A stretch of DNA of 32,762 nucleotides from Burkholderiales bacterium (GTDB lineage Bacteria > Pseudomonadota > Gammaproteobacteria > Burkholderiales > Burkholderiaceae). Made by a program: the position numbers and the translations under genes. The stretch spans positions 1 through 32,762 of the forward strand of contig JAMFSV010000025.1 of the NCBI GenBank assembly GCA_026225455.1, read 5' to 3'. Positions 6,149 to 15,025 of this stretch are shown here, one piece after another; the stretch's first letter is position 1; every line of letters starts with the position of its first letter. A model generated the notes under the pieces. That model had not been told where the DNA came from. It made no database searches and worked only from the letters and a program-made list of their open reading frames with translations.

Positions 6149-9061
6149 TCAAGACAATACCGCAAAAGTCCGGCCCCATAACGCCAGCACCGCAGCCCGT
6201 TCCGCCGTCATGCTGGCCGGGTCGACGCGCGCCGCTTCGACTCCATCCAGGCGCATTTTATGTTGCAGCTTGCGGTATATGCGGTAGACATTGCCGACCT
6301 GTTCGGCTTGGTCGGCAGCAATCAGTCCCAATTGCGCCAGATCGCGCAACAAGCTGATATTGCCCGCATTGCGCAGCAAGGCCGGGTGCGTCGAGGCATG
6401 CAGCAAGATCAGGTATTGCACGGTGAATTCGATATCGACCATGCCGCCGCGATCATGCTTTAAATCGAACAAAGCGCTGCGATTCGGATGGCCTTCGGCC
6501 ACCCGGGTACGCATCGCGATAATTTCGGCCGCCAGCGATGCCGCGTCGCGCGGCAAGGCCAGCACCCGGGTGCGGATCGCCTCAAACGCGGTGCCGATGG
6601 CCGGATCGCCCGCGCTATAGCGAGCTCGCGATAAGGCCTGGTGTTCCCAGACCCAGGCGGTGTTGGCGCCATCGCCTTCACGCAATTGGTAGGCACGAAA
6701 CGCATCGAGCGAGGTGACCATCAGGCCCGAGGCGCCGTTGGGCCGCAAGCGCAGATCGATATCGAACAAGGTGCCGGCGCCGGTGGCGGTGGTAAGCCAC
6801 ATCACCAGACGGCGCGCAAAGTTCGCATAGATTTCCGCTGCGTCCTCGGCGTCGTCATATAAGAAGATGATGTCCAGATCGGAGGCGTAACCGAGTTCTT
6901 TGCCGCCCAATTTACCGTAAGCAATCACGGCAAATTGCGGCACCTCGCGATGCCGGCGCGGCAAGGTTTTCCATACCGCTTCCAGCGTCACATCGAGCAC
7001 CGCGTCGGCCAGCTCGGAGAGGCGGTCGCTGATCACTTCAACCGTCAAATGTCCGGCCAGGTCCAGTAATAGAATGCGAAAAACCTCGGCGTGATGCGCG
7101 TGGCGCAGCAGATCCATTTGCTGCTCGACCCCGTCGGCCGCGGCAATTCGTTTGCGCAGCAGGAGTTTGAAGGCATCCCAGTCGAATGGAGTGGCGAGCG
7201 CTTCGTCGTCAAGCAGTTCGTCGAGCAATTGCGGATGGCTGTTCAGATAACCGGCGGCCCAGCGCGAACCGCCCAACACCTCCAGCACCCGCTCCAGGGC
7301 GGCAGGATATTCGGACAACAACGCCAGGTAAGCACCGCGCCGGCTGATCGCTTCGAGCAAGTCGAGAAACCGCGTCAGCATCGCATCGGGCTTAAGCGGC
7401 AACACCCCCGTGCCGGGCTGACCGCAGCGCGAGGCGCTCAGCAGAGCGCGCTGCACCAAGGCGTTAAAACGTTGTTTGCTGATGGCGGGCAAGCCTTGAT
7501 AGCGGCTGGACATGCGCGTCGCGCGCAGGCGCTCGCGCAACGCGACCGGGTCGGCGATACCCAGTTGCGTGAGTTGTGCATCAAGCCGGGCATTAAACTC
7601 ATCGCGCGCCTCGTCGGCATCGTGATGGTCACGCTCATCGCGCTCAAGATCGCTGCCGGCGGCGGTGTCGGAGGGTGGACCATCCGCATCGGCCAATGCA
7701 TCGCACCAGATCCAGCTCAGGTCCTCAAGTTCGACGCCATTCGTTTCGACGGCCGAGGCCGATTCGATTTTATCGGCGAAAATCTGATCGAACTCCTGTT
7801 CGACACAGGCCCGATGCCGGTCGAGCACGCTTTGAAACGCGGCGTAATCGGCAAAGCCCAGCGAACGGGCCAAGCTCGCCCGCACCTGCGGATCGACCGG
7901 TAAGGCATGAGTCTGCGCGTCATCGATATATTGCAGACGATGTTCGACCTGGCGCAAAAACCGGTAGGCCTGTGCCAATTGTTCGCACACCGATTGCGCC
8001 AGCAAGCCGCGTGAGGCGGCCAGTTGCAGCACTTGCAAGGTGGGCCGAATGCGAAACGCCGCGTCCTGGCCGCCGCGGATCAACTGGAACACTTGCGCAC
8101 TAAACTCGATTTCACGGATTCCGCCGCGACCGAGCTTCACGTCGTCGGCTTTTTCCGGCCGCATCAGCGCCCGCCGCGCAGCTTCCTGCCGGATCTGCTG
8201 GTGCAGCGAACGAATCGCCCCGATCACGCCATAATCGAGGTAACGGCGATAGACAAAGGGCTTGACCCGCGCCTCAAGCTGAGCCGCCAGCCTGAGTGCG
8301 GCGGGACTGTCCAGCTCCGACACCAGCCGGCCTTTGATCCAGGCATAACGTTCCCACTCGCGCCCTTGCACATAGAAATATTCTTCCAGCATGCCGATGC
8401 TGCAGACCAGCGGCCCGGAGTCGCCGTTCGGCCGCAAACGCATATCCACCCGGAACACATACCCGTCGGCGGTGATCTCAGCCAAAGCACCGATCAGGCG
8501 GCGCCCCAGCCGCGAAAAATATTCCTGGTTCGAAATCGCCGCACGCAACCCGCCCGCCGTCTCGCCATCGTCCTCATAGACCAGGATCAGGTCGATATCG
8601 GAAGAGACATTCAGCTCGCGCCCGCCCAGCTTACCCATGCCCACCACGCCCAGCGTCGCCCGCAGCGCCGGTGTGCCGTCGTCGGGCTGAACTTGCGGCG
8701 CACCGAACAGGGCTTCGAGTTCCGCCGACAGAGGCGCTAGTGCGCGTTGTATGGACAGTTCGGCCAGGTCGCTCATCGCCGCCGTGACTTCGGCGACATC
8801 GGCCGCGCCCCGCAGGTCGCGCTCCATCAGCGTGCAAAAAACTTCGATGCGCAACTGCCGCAAGGCCCGGCGCAAATCGTCCTCCGGCATGGCCGGCGCA
8901 TCCTGCGGCAGCCCCAATTCGGCCAGGCGGCGTGCCATCCAGTCACGCGTTACGGGCGCCGCCGCCAGTTGCACGATGCCGGCCTGCAACTCCGGACGAG
9001 CCTGGAACTGGCGGCTCGCGTAACGTGAATAGGCGGAACTCAAAGCAGCGATATCGGTCAT
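6149..9061 (-). CDS. glnE: Bifunctional glutamine synthetase adenylyltransferase / adenylyl-removing enzyme
   Basis: Adds and removes AMP on glutamine synthetase in response to PII, thereby setting nitrogen assimilation. The 970-residue protein has two nucleotidyltransferase domains. The N-terminal de-adenylylation domain has GMGKLGG (141-147) and SSDIDL (153-158). The C-terminal adenylylation domain has YGKLGG (715-720) and SDLD (727-730). Each is followed by an MRLRPNG or LRLRPNG block and a DRGGMVDIEF/GRGGIREIEF segment. A low-complexity Asp/Glu/Ala-rich stretch (about residues 433-490) separates the halves and probably explains why it is somewhat longer than the roughly 920-950 residues usual for the family. 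Transcribed away from yhdP, with a promoter and a terminator-like hairpin in the leader (see 9138-9220). Start at ATG 9061 (MTDIAALSS). Confidence 0.95.
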   Translation of the reverse strand: MTDIAALSSAYSRYASRQFQARPELQAGIVQLAAAPVTRDWMARRLAELGLPQDAPAMPEDDLRRALRQLRIEVFCTLMERDLRGAADVAEVTAAMSDLAELSIQRALAPLSAELEALFGAPQVQPDDGTPALRATLGVVGMGKLGGRELNVSSDIDLILVYEDDGETAGGLRAAISNQEYFSRLGRRLIGALAEITADGYVFRVDMRLRPNGDSGPLVCSIGMLEEYFYVQGREWERYAWIKGRLVSELDSPAALRLAAQLEARVKPFVYRRYLDYGVIGAIRSLHQQIRQEAARRALMRPEKADDVKLGRGGIREIEFSAQVFQLIRGGQDAAFRIRPTLQVLQLAASRGLLAQSVCEQLAQAYRFLRQVEHRLQYIDDAQTHALPVDPQVRASLARSLGFADYAAFQSVLDRHRACVEQEFDQIFADKIESASAVETNGVELEDLSWIWCDALADADGPPSDTAAGSDLERDERDHHDADEARDEFNARLDAQLTQLGIADPVALRERLRATRMSSRYQGLPAISKQRFNALVQRALLSASRCGQPGTGVLPLKPDAMLTRFLDLLEAISRRGAYLALLSEYPAALERVLEVLGGSRWAAGYLNSHPQLLDELLDDEALATPFDWDAFKLLLRKRIAAADGVEQQMDLLRHAHHAEVFRILLLDLAGHLTVEVISDRLSELADAVLDVTLEAVWKTLPRRHREVPQFAVIAYGKLGGKELGYASDLDIIFLYDDAEDAAEIYANFARRLVMWLTTATGAGTLFDIDLRLRPNGASGLMVTSLDAFRAYQLREGDGANTAWVWEHQALSRARYSAGDPAIGTAFEAIRTRVLALPRDAASLAAEIIAMRTRVAEGHPNRSALFDLKHDRGGMVDIEFTVQYLILLHASTHPALLRNAGNISLLRDLAQLGLIAADQAEQVGNVYRIYRKLQHKMRLDGVEAARVDPASMTAERAAVLALWGRTFAVLS

Positions 9062-9137
9062 TTAAGCTAGTTCTATTTAAGCGGCGGAGAAATCGAGGTG
9101 CGCGGATCGATCGGGCGACACCCGTCGAGGCACGATA

Positions 9138-9165
9138 AAAATGCCGCCGGGACAGCCCCGGCGGC
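9138..9165 (-). terminator. Intrinsic terminator on the minus strand upstream of glnE
   Basis: GCCGCCGGG (9143-9151) and CCCGGCGGC (9157-9165) form a perfect 9-bp GC stem with a 5-nt loop. Read on the minus strand the stem is followed by ATTTTTATCG, a run of five U. On the plus strand the following bases are TAAAAT, so it is not a good terminator in that direction. It lies 82-104 bp before the glnE start, either ending a separate short minus-strand transcript or acting as an attenuator in the glnE leader. Confidence 0.6.
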
Positions 9166-9191
9166 TAAAATCCGGCCTTGCCTGAAAGGTA

Positions 9192-9220
9192 AATATAGCC
9201 TCGCCGGCATCCTCCTTCAA
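9192..9220 (-). promoter_or_regulatory. Candidate sigma-70 promoter for glnE leader
   Basis: Minus strand TTGAAG (forward 9215-9220), 17-bp spacer, TATATT (forward 9192-9197). The predicted start near 9185 lies only about 20 nt before the hairpin at 9143-9165. The -10 box matches 5 of 6 and the -35 box 4 of 6. It is the best-spaced pair I see upstream of glnE, but not proven. Confidence 0.4.
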
Positions 9221-9225
9221 TTAGG

Positions 9226-9369
9226 TCATTTAGATATACCGCCAAGCTGGAGTCCGTCCATACTGCAAGCAATCTGGTTCGACCCCATCAGAGTACCATT
9301 TGGCGCAATCACGGCCTGTGTTACATTCGCTTGTCCCGTAAGCAAACTAATACCGTCCGCAAAAGCCAT
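9226..9369 (-). CDS. Candidate small protein, 47 residues, unknown function
   Basis: Minus-strand frame from ATG 9369 to TGA 9226, in the otherwise empty gap between divergent glnE and yhdP. The product begins MAFADGISLLTGQANVT, is rich in Gly, Ala, Leu, Ile and Asn, has one Cys, and ends DGLQLGGISK; no transmembrane segment is obvious. About 60 bp after the stop is a strong minus-strand intrinsic terminator, which would fit an independent short transcript. Against it, there is only a weak ribosome binding site (AGG about 8 nt before the ATG), no clear promoter upstream, and lower G/C at third positions (roughly half) than in neighbouring genes. I do not recognise the sequence. It may be a chance frame. 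Confidence 0.3.
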   Translation of the reverse strand: MAFADGISLLTGQANVTQAVIAPNGTLMGSNQIACSMDGLQLGGISK

Positions 9370-9374
9370 GCAGC

Positions 9375-12300
9375 ATGCCTGATCGACTGGACCCGTCGGA
9401 CCCGGCCGAGATTCGCCACGAGCATCCGGAGCGGAATGACCTGATTAAATCGGGCTCTGAAACATCCTCTGAGAACGTATCTCAGGTGCTGTGGCGCGTC
9501 TTCAGTATGCGGTTTCTGCGCGGTGCGCTCACCGCGGTGATTGTGCTCGCGCTGATATTGTATTTCGGCGTGGCGGCTACCGCGCTGGCACTGCGCTTCG
9601 TGGTGATGCCGCGCATCGATTCGTTCCGGCCCAACATCGAGGCCGCAGCATCCGAGGCGCTGGGGGCCCAAGTATCGATTGTCGCGCTCTCGGCACATTG
9701 GCAAGGTTTGTCGCCCGACATCGAAATCTTCGGCCTGACCGTGCGCAATACCCACGGCACAGTCGCGCTGTCGGTGCCGCATGCCAGTGCCGTCGCTGCC
9801 TGGCGCTCATTGGTGCGCTTCAAACCCCTGCTGACCAGTCTGCAAATCGAACATCCCGATGTGCTGGCGATCCGTCATGCCGACGGCACTTTCGAAATAG
9901 CGGGGGTGCCGCTCAAAATCGGCGGCGGCAATAAAAATCAGTTGGCGCATTGGCTGTTCACCCAAGATGTCATCGTTCTGCGCGGCGGGACCTTGCACTG
10001 GCAGGACGAAACCCGCTCGGCACCCAATCTCACGGTGCACAACATCAAGCTGGCGGTATTCAATTTTGGCCATGCACATCGAGTCGGGATACAAGCCGAC
10101 GGAGACGGTATGGTGCTGCGCGGCCCGCTGGACTTCCGCGCCAATTTCCGCAACGGTGTGCTGGCCGACCCCGGCGCGGCCGATGGTTGGCTCGGACGCG
10201 CCTACCTGAAAACCGGCGCGCTCGATCTGCCCAGCCTGAGCAATTACCTCAACTTGCCGATCGAAGCCGTGCAAGGACAAGTCAGCGGATCGGCCACTTT
10301 CGCCTTTGCGCAGATGAAACTCACCTCGGTGCAAGGCGAGCTGTCCGGCAATTCGCTGTTGCTGCGCGCCAATCCCCAATTGCCGCTGATCGATTCGCCC
10401 TCGGCGTCGCTGCACTTCGATTTGCGGCACAACGACAATGTCTATCAATTGGGAGTGCGCAATCTGTCGATGACACTCGCCGATGAAACCCCGCTGTCGG
10501 ACGGCACGCCGGTCGACCGCCTGCTGACGGTGAACCAGTTCGATGCGGTGTATAAAAACCCGATTACCGGCCATGGACAAATCTTCAGTATCAAAGGCGA
10601 TTTGGCCGATGTCGGTTTGCTGGCCAGCTTGTCGCGCAAATTACCGTTGCCGCGCAGCTTGATCGATCAACTGACCACCTTCGACCCACGCGGTGTGATT
10701 CGCAATTACACGGTTGCCTGGGAGCGTGCGGCGCCGTCCGCCGGGGCCCCCTCCAGTGCCGCAGTTGCCGGCGATAGCGAAGCGAACGGCAATGCGCCGG
10801 TGATCCATTTTCAACTCAAGGCGGCACTGGACAACCTCAGCATTGCACCGCAAATGCCGCCCGCGGGCTTGACCTCACAAGGCCACAAACGTGTCGGACT
10901 GCCGGGTTTTGACAATCTGAGCGGGGTCCTCGAAACCACCGAAAAAAAGGGTACGCTGACCCTGGACTCACACCACTCGGCAGTCACTATCCCGGGTCTG
11001 CTGGACGCGCCGCAAATCGATTTCGATGCACTGAGCGGCCATATCAATTGGGTGATCGGGCAAAATTCGGGGCATAGCTCGGGGCAAAACGGCACGCAAC
11101 GCACGATTGCCGTTCACGTCGCCGACCTGGCGCTGGACAATGCCGATCTCTCGGCCACCACGCAAGTCGACTACGCCAACGACGGCACCGGGTGCGGCAC
11201 GCTGGACCTGCTCTCGCACATCGATCAGATGAATCTCACGGCGGTAGCGCGTTACCTGCCCAGCAGCCTGAATCAGGATTTGCGGGATTATCTCGGTCAT
11301 GCACTGCGCAGTGGCACGGCGCATGACGCCACGATCCAAGTACAAGGTAAGCTGGAAGATTTCCCCTTCTCGCGCAAAGATAAGCCGGGCATCTTTCATA
11401 TCGTCGCGCCTTTCATCGACGGCAGCTTCGACCCCACACCAGTGCCGGCGGTACTCATGGGCAACGGTCGCGCTCAGCAATGGCCACCGCTGGAGCAAAT
11501 CAGCGGGACATTCGAATTGAACCGCGAAAAGCTCGACGTGACGGTAGCCGATGCGCGCTATAAAAACGTGATGCTGACCAACGTGCGCGCCCACATCGAC
11601 GATCTGTCCACGCCGAATAATCCGCTGATTGTGGCGGGCGGCGGCGAAGGACCGGTAGGCGATCTACTCGCTTACATCGATGCCAGCCCGGTCTCGTTCT
11701 GGACCGGCCATATCGTTGACAAGTTGAATGGACGCGGCCCCGCCGCCTTGGCCCTCAGGCTTGAATTGCCACGGGAAAAAGGCGGCCAGACGCACGTGAG
11801 CGGCACCGTCGGTTTGCGCGGCGATACCCTGAACTACCCAGTGGGACCTGCTCTTAGCCAGACCACCGGGCAACTCCAGTTCACCGAACATAGTTTGACG
11901 CTGCAACGCATCACCGGTCAGTTCCTCGGCGACACCCTCAATGCCCAGGGCGGCATCAATCCGGACGGCACGATTGCCGCCACCGTCTCCGGCCGTCTCA
12001 ATGCGGCAGTATTGCGTGGTGAACTGAGCCAGGACACGCTGGGCCGGCTCGCGGGCAAATTGTCCGGCACGGCCGCCTATTCGGTGAGTTTTCGCGCCGC
12101 CCACCCGGGCCTGCCCGAAATCACCGGCAACGCCGACTTGAGCGGGCTGGCCATCGACCTGCCCGCGCCGCTGGGCAAAGCGCAGGGTGCGGAAATGCCC
12201 TTGCGCTTCGAAATCCGTCCCCAGGGAATGGACAACAACCCGGGCGCCATGGGTGCCGAAGCGACCAACACCACCCACGTCAAAGGCACTTTTATCCCGC

Positions 12301-13895
12301 TGCCGGTCAAACCTCCGCTGACCCAAATCGAAGCGCAGATTGGGCCGGTGTCGCTGGCCTATCTAGTGCACGCCGGGGACAATGCCGACATGCGGCCCAG
12401 CGAGCCCGCCACCTGGGCCGCGCCCGTGGTGGTAAAAGGCGCGATCGGGATCAATCGGCCGGCGGTGATGCCCGCCCACGGTGTCATTGCGGCGGTCACC
12501 TTGAATACACTCGACCTCGACGCATGGCGCACGGCGCTGGCGCAATTGTTTCCGGCAGCGCCCGCGGTTCCACTGGCCAAAACCGCCGGCAGCGATACGG
12601 TTAATAGCACCGCCGCTGGCCCGACCGGTAGTCCAGCCAGCGGCCCGGGGAATACCATGGCGGATTTTTTGCCGACCCAGCTTAAAGCCCATATAAGCAG
12701 CCTGGATCTGCTCGCCCGCACTTGGGACAATGTCAACCTGGAAGGTTCGCATCTGAGCGACGCATGGCAGGCGGAAATAAGCTCGGACCAGCTCGCCGGC
12801 CGTCTCGCCTGGCACCCGCAAAGTACGCTGAGTGCCGCGGGCGCATTCGAAGCGCACCTGTCCAAACTGGTGATTCCACCGCAGCATGAAGGCACGCCGT
12901 TGATGCAAACCCTGCGCACCCAACCGCATCTGTTGCCGGCGGTCGATGTGGTGATCGACGATTTCACCGCCTCCAATCATGCAATCGGCAAATTCGAATT
13001 GCAGGCCCGCAATCTGCAACGCGATGGGGTCCCGGTGTGGCAAATCGACCAGCTCAAAATCAGCAATCCGGCCGCCAAGCTCAGCGCCACCGGCAACTGG
13101 CGGCTGGCGGCTGGCGAGCCGGCCCCGGATGCACCCGGCACGCCGGATCCGGGGAGCCGCCCCAGCGCAGCACAAGCGACCGCGACCGATCCGCGACGCA
13201 CCGAACTCGATTTCAAACTCGATATCAGCGACGGCGGCGCCCTGCTCAACCGGCTCGGTTTACCGCGCACACTGAAAGATGGCAAAGGCCTGCTGGCCGG
13301 TCACATCGACTGGCGCGGCAGCCCGGACACCATCGATGCGCCGACGCTGGCCGGCAATTTGTCGCTGGACTTGCGTCATGGTCAGATCCTCAAGGTCGAC
13401 CCAGGTATCGGCAAACTGCTGGGAGTGCTCAGCCTGCAAAGCCTGGTGCGCTTTATTACCTTCGACTTCCGCGGCGTGGTGGGCAGCGGGCTCGCGTTCG
13501 ACTCGATCACCGCCAGCAGCAAAATCGCGCAAGGCGTGGCGCGCAGCGACGATTTCAAGATCAATAGTTCGGTCGCCCACGTTGCGATCCAAGGCAGTGC
13601 CGACATTCCGCACGAAACCCAAAACCTCGAGGTCACGGTTGTGCCGACCTTGAGCGCCAGTTCGGCCGCGCTGGCGGCGACCGTGGTCAACCCATTACTG
13701 GGTTTGAGCACCTTCGTGGCCCAGTTGGTCTTGTCGGATTCGCTGTCGAAAGCGCTGGCCGTGGAGTATTCGGTCACAGGCTCCTGGGCCGCGCCCGAGA
13801 TTCGCCAGATCAAAGGCAAAGACAGCAAAACGCCGTTTACCAATCCGGCACGTTCCGCCGCCCCCTCAGGTCCGGTCGCCGCAGCAGGGCAATAA
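9375..13895 (+). CDS. yhdP: YhdP family envelope protein (TIGR02099, AsmA-like)
   Basis: Very large inner-membrane-anchored periplasmic protein. Family members are thought to bridge the periplasm and take part in phospholipid transport to the outer membrane. The 1506-residue product has a cytoplasmic N-terminus of about 45 residues, one transmembrane helix (about 51-72: ALTAVIVLALILYFGVAATA) and then a long beta-rich repetitive body of the DUF3971/AsmA kind. The C-terminal AsmA-like block contains GKLLGVLSLQSLVRFITFDF and ends with a VEYSVTGSWAAPEI motif. An Ala/Ser/Gly-rich linker without family character lies around 1070-1100. Start ATG 9375 has no clear ribosome binding site; an internal Met at residue 45 also precedes the membrane helix. 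In related genomes yhdP is normally followed by the amidase/tldD genes; here a LysR/SDR pair intervenes. Confidence 0.92.
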   Translation: MPDRLDPSDPAEIRHEHPERNDLIKSGSETSSENVSQVLWRVFSMRFLRGALTAVIVLALILYFGVAATALALRFVVMPRIDSFRPNIEAAASEALGAQVSIVALSAHWQGLSPDIEIFGLTVRNTHGTVALSVPHASAVAAWRSLVRFKPLLTSLQIEHPDVLAIRHADGTFEIAGVPLKIGGGNKNQLAHWLFTQDVIVLRGGTLHWQDETRSAPNLTVHNIKLAVFNFGHAHRVGIQADGDGMVLRGPLDFRANFRNGVLADPGAADGWLGRAYLKTGALDLPSLSNYLNLPIEAVQGQVSGSATFAFAQMKLTSVQGELSGNSLLLRANPQLPLIDSPSASLHFDLRHNDNVYQLGVRNLSMTLADETPLSDGTPVDRLLTVNQFDAVYKNPITGHGQIFSIKGDLADVGLLASLSRKLPLPRSLIDQLTTFDPRGVIRNYTVAWERAAPSAGAPSSAAVAGDSEANGNAPVIHFQLKAALDNLSIAPQMPPAGLTSQGHKRVGLPGFDNLSGVLETTEKKGTLTLDSHHSAVTIPGLLDAPQIDFDALSGHINWVIGQNSGHSSGQNGTQRTIAVHVADLALDNADLSATTQVDYANDGTGCGTLDLLSHIDQMNLTAVARYLPSSLNQDLRDYLGHALRSGTAHDATIQVQGKLEDFPFSRKDKPGIFHIVAPFIDGSFDPTPVPAVLMGNGRAQQWPPLEQISGTFELNREKLDVTVADARYKNVMLTNVRAHIDDLSTPNNPLIVAGGGEGPVGDLLAYIDASPVSFWTGHIVDKLNGRGPAALALRLELPREKGGQTHVSGTVGLRGDTLNYPVGPALSQTTGQLQFTEHSLTLQRITGQFLGDTLNAQGGINPDGTIAATVSGRLNAAVLRGELSQDTLGRLAGKLSGTAAYSVSFRAAHPGLPEITGNADLSGLAIDLPAPLGKAQGAEMPLRFEIRPQGMDNNPGAMGAEATNTTHVKGTFIPLPVKPPLTQIEAQIGPVSLAYLVHAGDNADMRPSEPATWAAPVVVKGAIGINRPAVMPAHGVIAAVTLNTLDLDAWRTALAQLFPAAPAVPLAKTAGSDTVNSTAAGPTGSPASGPGNTMADFLPTQLKAHISSLDLLARTWDNVNLEGSHLSDAWQAEISSDQLAGRLAWHPQSTLSAAGAFEAHLSKLVIPPQHEGTPLMQTLRTQPHLLPAVDVVIDDFTASNHAIGKFELQARNLQRDGVPVWQIDQLKISNPAAKLSATGNWRLAAGEPAPDAPGTPDPGSRPSAAQATATDPRRTELDFKLDISDGGALLNRLGLPRTLKDGKGLLAGHIDWRGSPDTIDAPTLAGNLSLDLRHGQILKVDPGIGKLLGVLSLQSLVRFITFDFRGVVGSGLAFDSITASSKIAQGVARSDDFKINSSVAHVAIQGSADIPHETQNLEVTVVPTLSASSAALAATVVNPLLGLSTFVAQLVLSDSLSKALAVEYSVTGSWAAPEIRQIKGKDSKTPFTNPARSAAPSGPVAAAGQ

Positions 13896-14011
13896 ATCAT
13901 CGCTGAGCGACGCTGCGCGGCCTGAGTTACCGGGCCTGGCAGTGGTTGCCGCCCAGCCAGGCAACGGGCCGCCCAAGCTTCATGCAGTTTGCACCACTCT
14001 TTGCAACTCGC

Positions 14012-14914
14012 TCACATTGGGTCGAGTTCGGTATGCCAGCGCTGCGCCATAAATTCGATAAAACAACTTACCCGGGCGGACAACGCGGTGTCGCGGTAAT
14101 ACACCGCGCTGATCGTCTGCCGATGCTCGCTCAGCAGGGCCGGCAGGACACATTTGAGCCGCCCGGCGCGGATATCGCCGTCGCTCATAAACGCCGATAA
14201 CGCAACGATACCGAGCCCAGCCAAGGCCAGGTGGCGCAAGGTTTCGCCACTGGAGGCAGCGAGGTCGGGGACGATTTTCAGGCGCTCGGCGCCGGCCAGG
14301 CGCAAAGGCCAGTGATTCAATACTTCAGGATCGGTAAAACCGAGTAGCCGATGCTGCGCCAAGGCCGCGACATCCTGCGGCTCGCCGTGGGCCGCCAGGT
14401 AAGCGGGGCTCGCCAGCAAGCGCACTTGGCTAGTGCCCAGGACCCGCGCGTGCAAGCTTGAGTCGGCCAGGGTACCGATACGCAAGGCAATGTCGGTGCG
14501 CTGCTCCAGCAGGTCGACATTGCGCTCATGACTGGTCAATTCCAAGCGGATGTCCGGGTACAAACGGGTGAATTCGGCCATCAGCGGCACCACGCAGTGC
14601 AGCATGAAAGGCGAGGCGGCATCGACCCGCAGCCGCCCGGCCAGTTTGTTGCGCCGCACCGCCAGGGTTTCCTCGGCCTGCGCCATGGCGCGCAGGATAG
14701 TCCGGGCGCCGTCGAGAAACAACGCCCCATCCTCGGTCAAGCTCAGCCGCCGCGTGGTCCGTTGCAGCAATGTAGCCGCCAGCCTCTGCTCCAAACGGCT
14801 CAAGGCGCGGCTAACGCCGGAGGTGGTTTGCCCTAATTGTTCGGCCGCCGCAGTGATCGAACCGCTGTCGACCACGGTCACAAAAGCCAGCAATTCATCG
14901 GTGGAAAAGGTCAT
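14012..14914 (-). CDS. LysR family transcriptional regulator
   Basis: Regulator of 300 residues with the family layout. The N-terminal winged helix-turn-helix spans about residues 1-60 (LLAFVTVVDSGSITAAAEQL, SGVSRALSRLEQRL, LLQRTTRRLSLTEDG). A linker helix follows, then a two-lobed periplasmic-binding-protein-like effector domain (about 90-295, with LRVDAASPFM and SGETLRHLALAGLGIVALS). It is transcribed divergently from an SDR oxidoreductase over a 111-bp gap that contains a LysR-type T-N11-A palindrome. It therefore most likely controls that gene and itself. The inducer is not predictable from sequence. It converges on yhdP with a gap of about 116 bp. Confidence 0.93.
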   Translation of the reverse strand: MTFSTDELLAFVTVVDSGSITAAAEQLGQTTSGVSRALSRLEQRLAATLLQRTTRRLSLTEDGALFLDGARTILRAMAQAEETLAVRRNKLAGRLRVDAASPFMLHCVVPLMAEFTRLYPDIRLELTSHERNVDLLEQRTDIALRIGTLADSSLHARVLGTSQVRLLASPAYLAAHGEPQDVAALAQHRLLGFTDPEVLNHWPLRLAGAERLKIVPDLAASSGETLRHLALAGLGIVALSAFMSDGDIRAGRLKCVLPALLSEHRQTISAVYYRDTALSARVSCFIEFMAQRWHTELDPM

Positions 14915-14928
14915 TAGCAGCGCATTTG

Positions 14929-14943
14929 TTGATTTTTAATCAA
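14929..14943. promoter_or_regulatory. LysR-type operator (T-N11-A palindrome)
   Basis: TTGATT-TTT-AATCAA is a perfect 6-3-6 inverted repeat and contains the TGA-N7-TCA / T-N11-A core of LysR-type binding sites. It lies 15 bp before the regulator start and about 83 bp before the SDR start. This is the expected place for the recognition site of this regulator. Confidence 0.65.
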
Positions 14944-15025
14944 GTATGTTTTGAGATTAACACGGTTTTTGCCTTGAATTAAATCCGGAGAATGACTGCA
15001 TCGAGATCCCAACAGGAGCAGGACG

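Noticed and set aside
9321-9782. 153-codon minus-strand frame overlapping the start of yhdP
   Set aside because: Arg/His/Gln-rich translation without domain character, antisense to the transmembrane part of yhdP.
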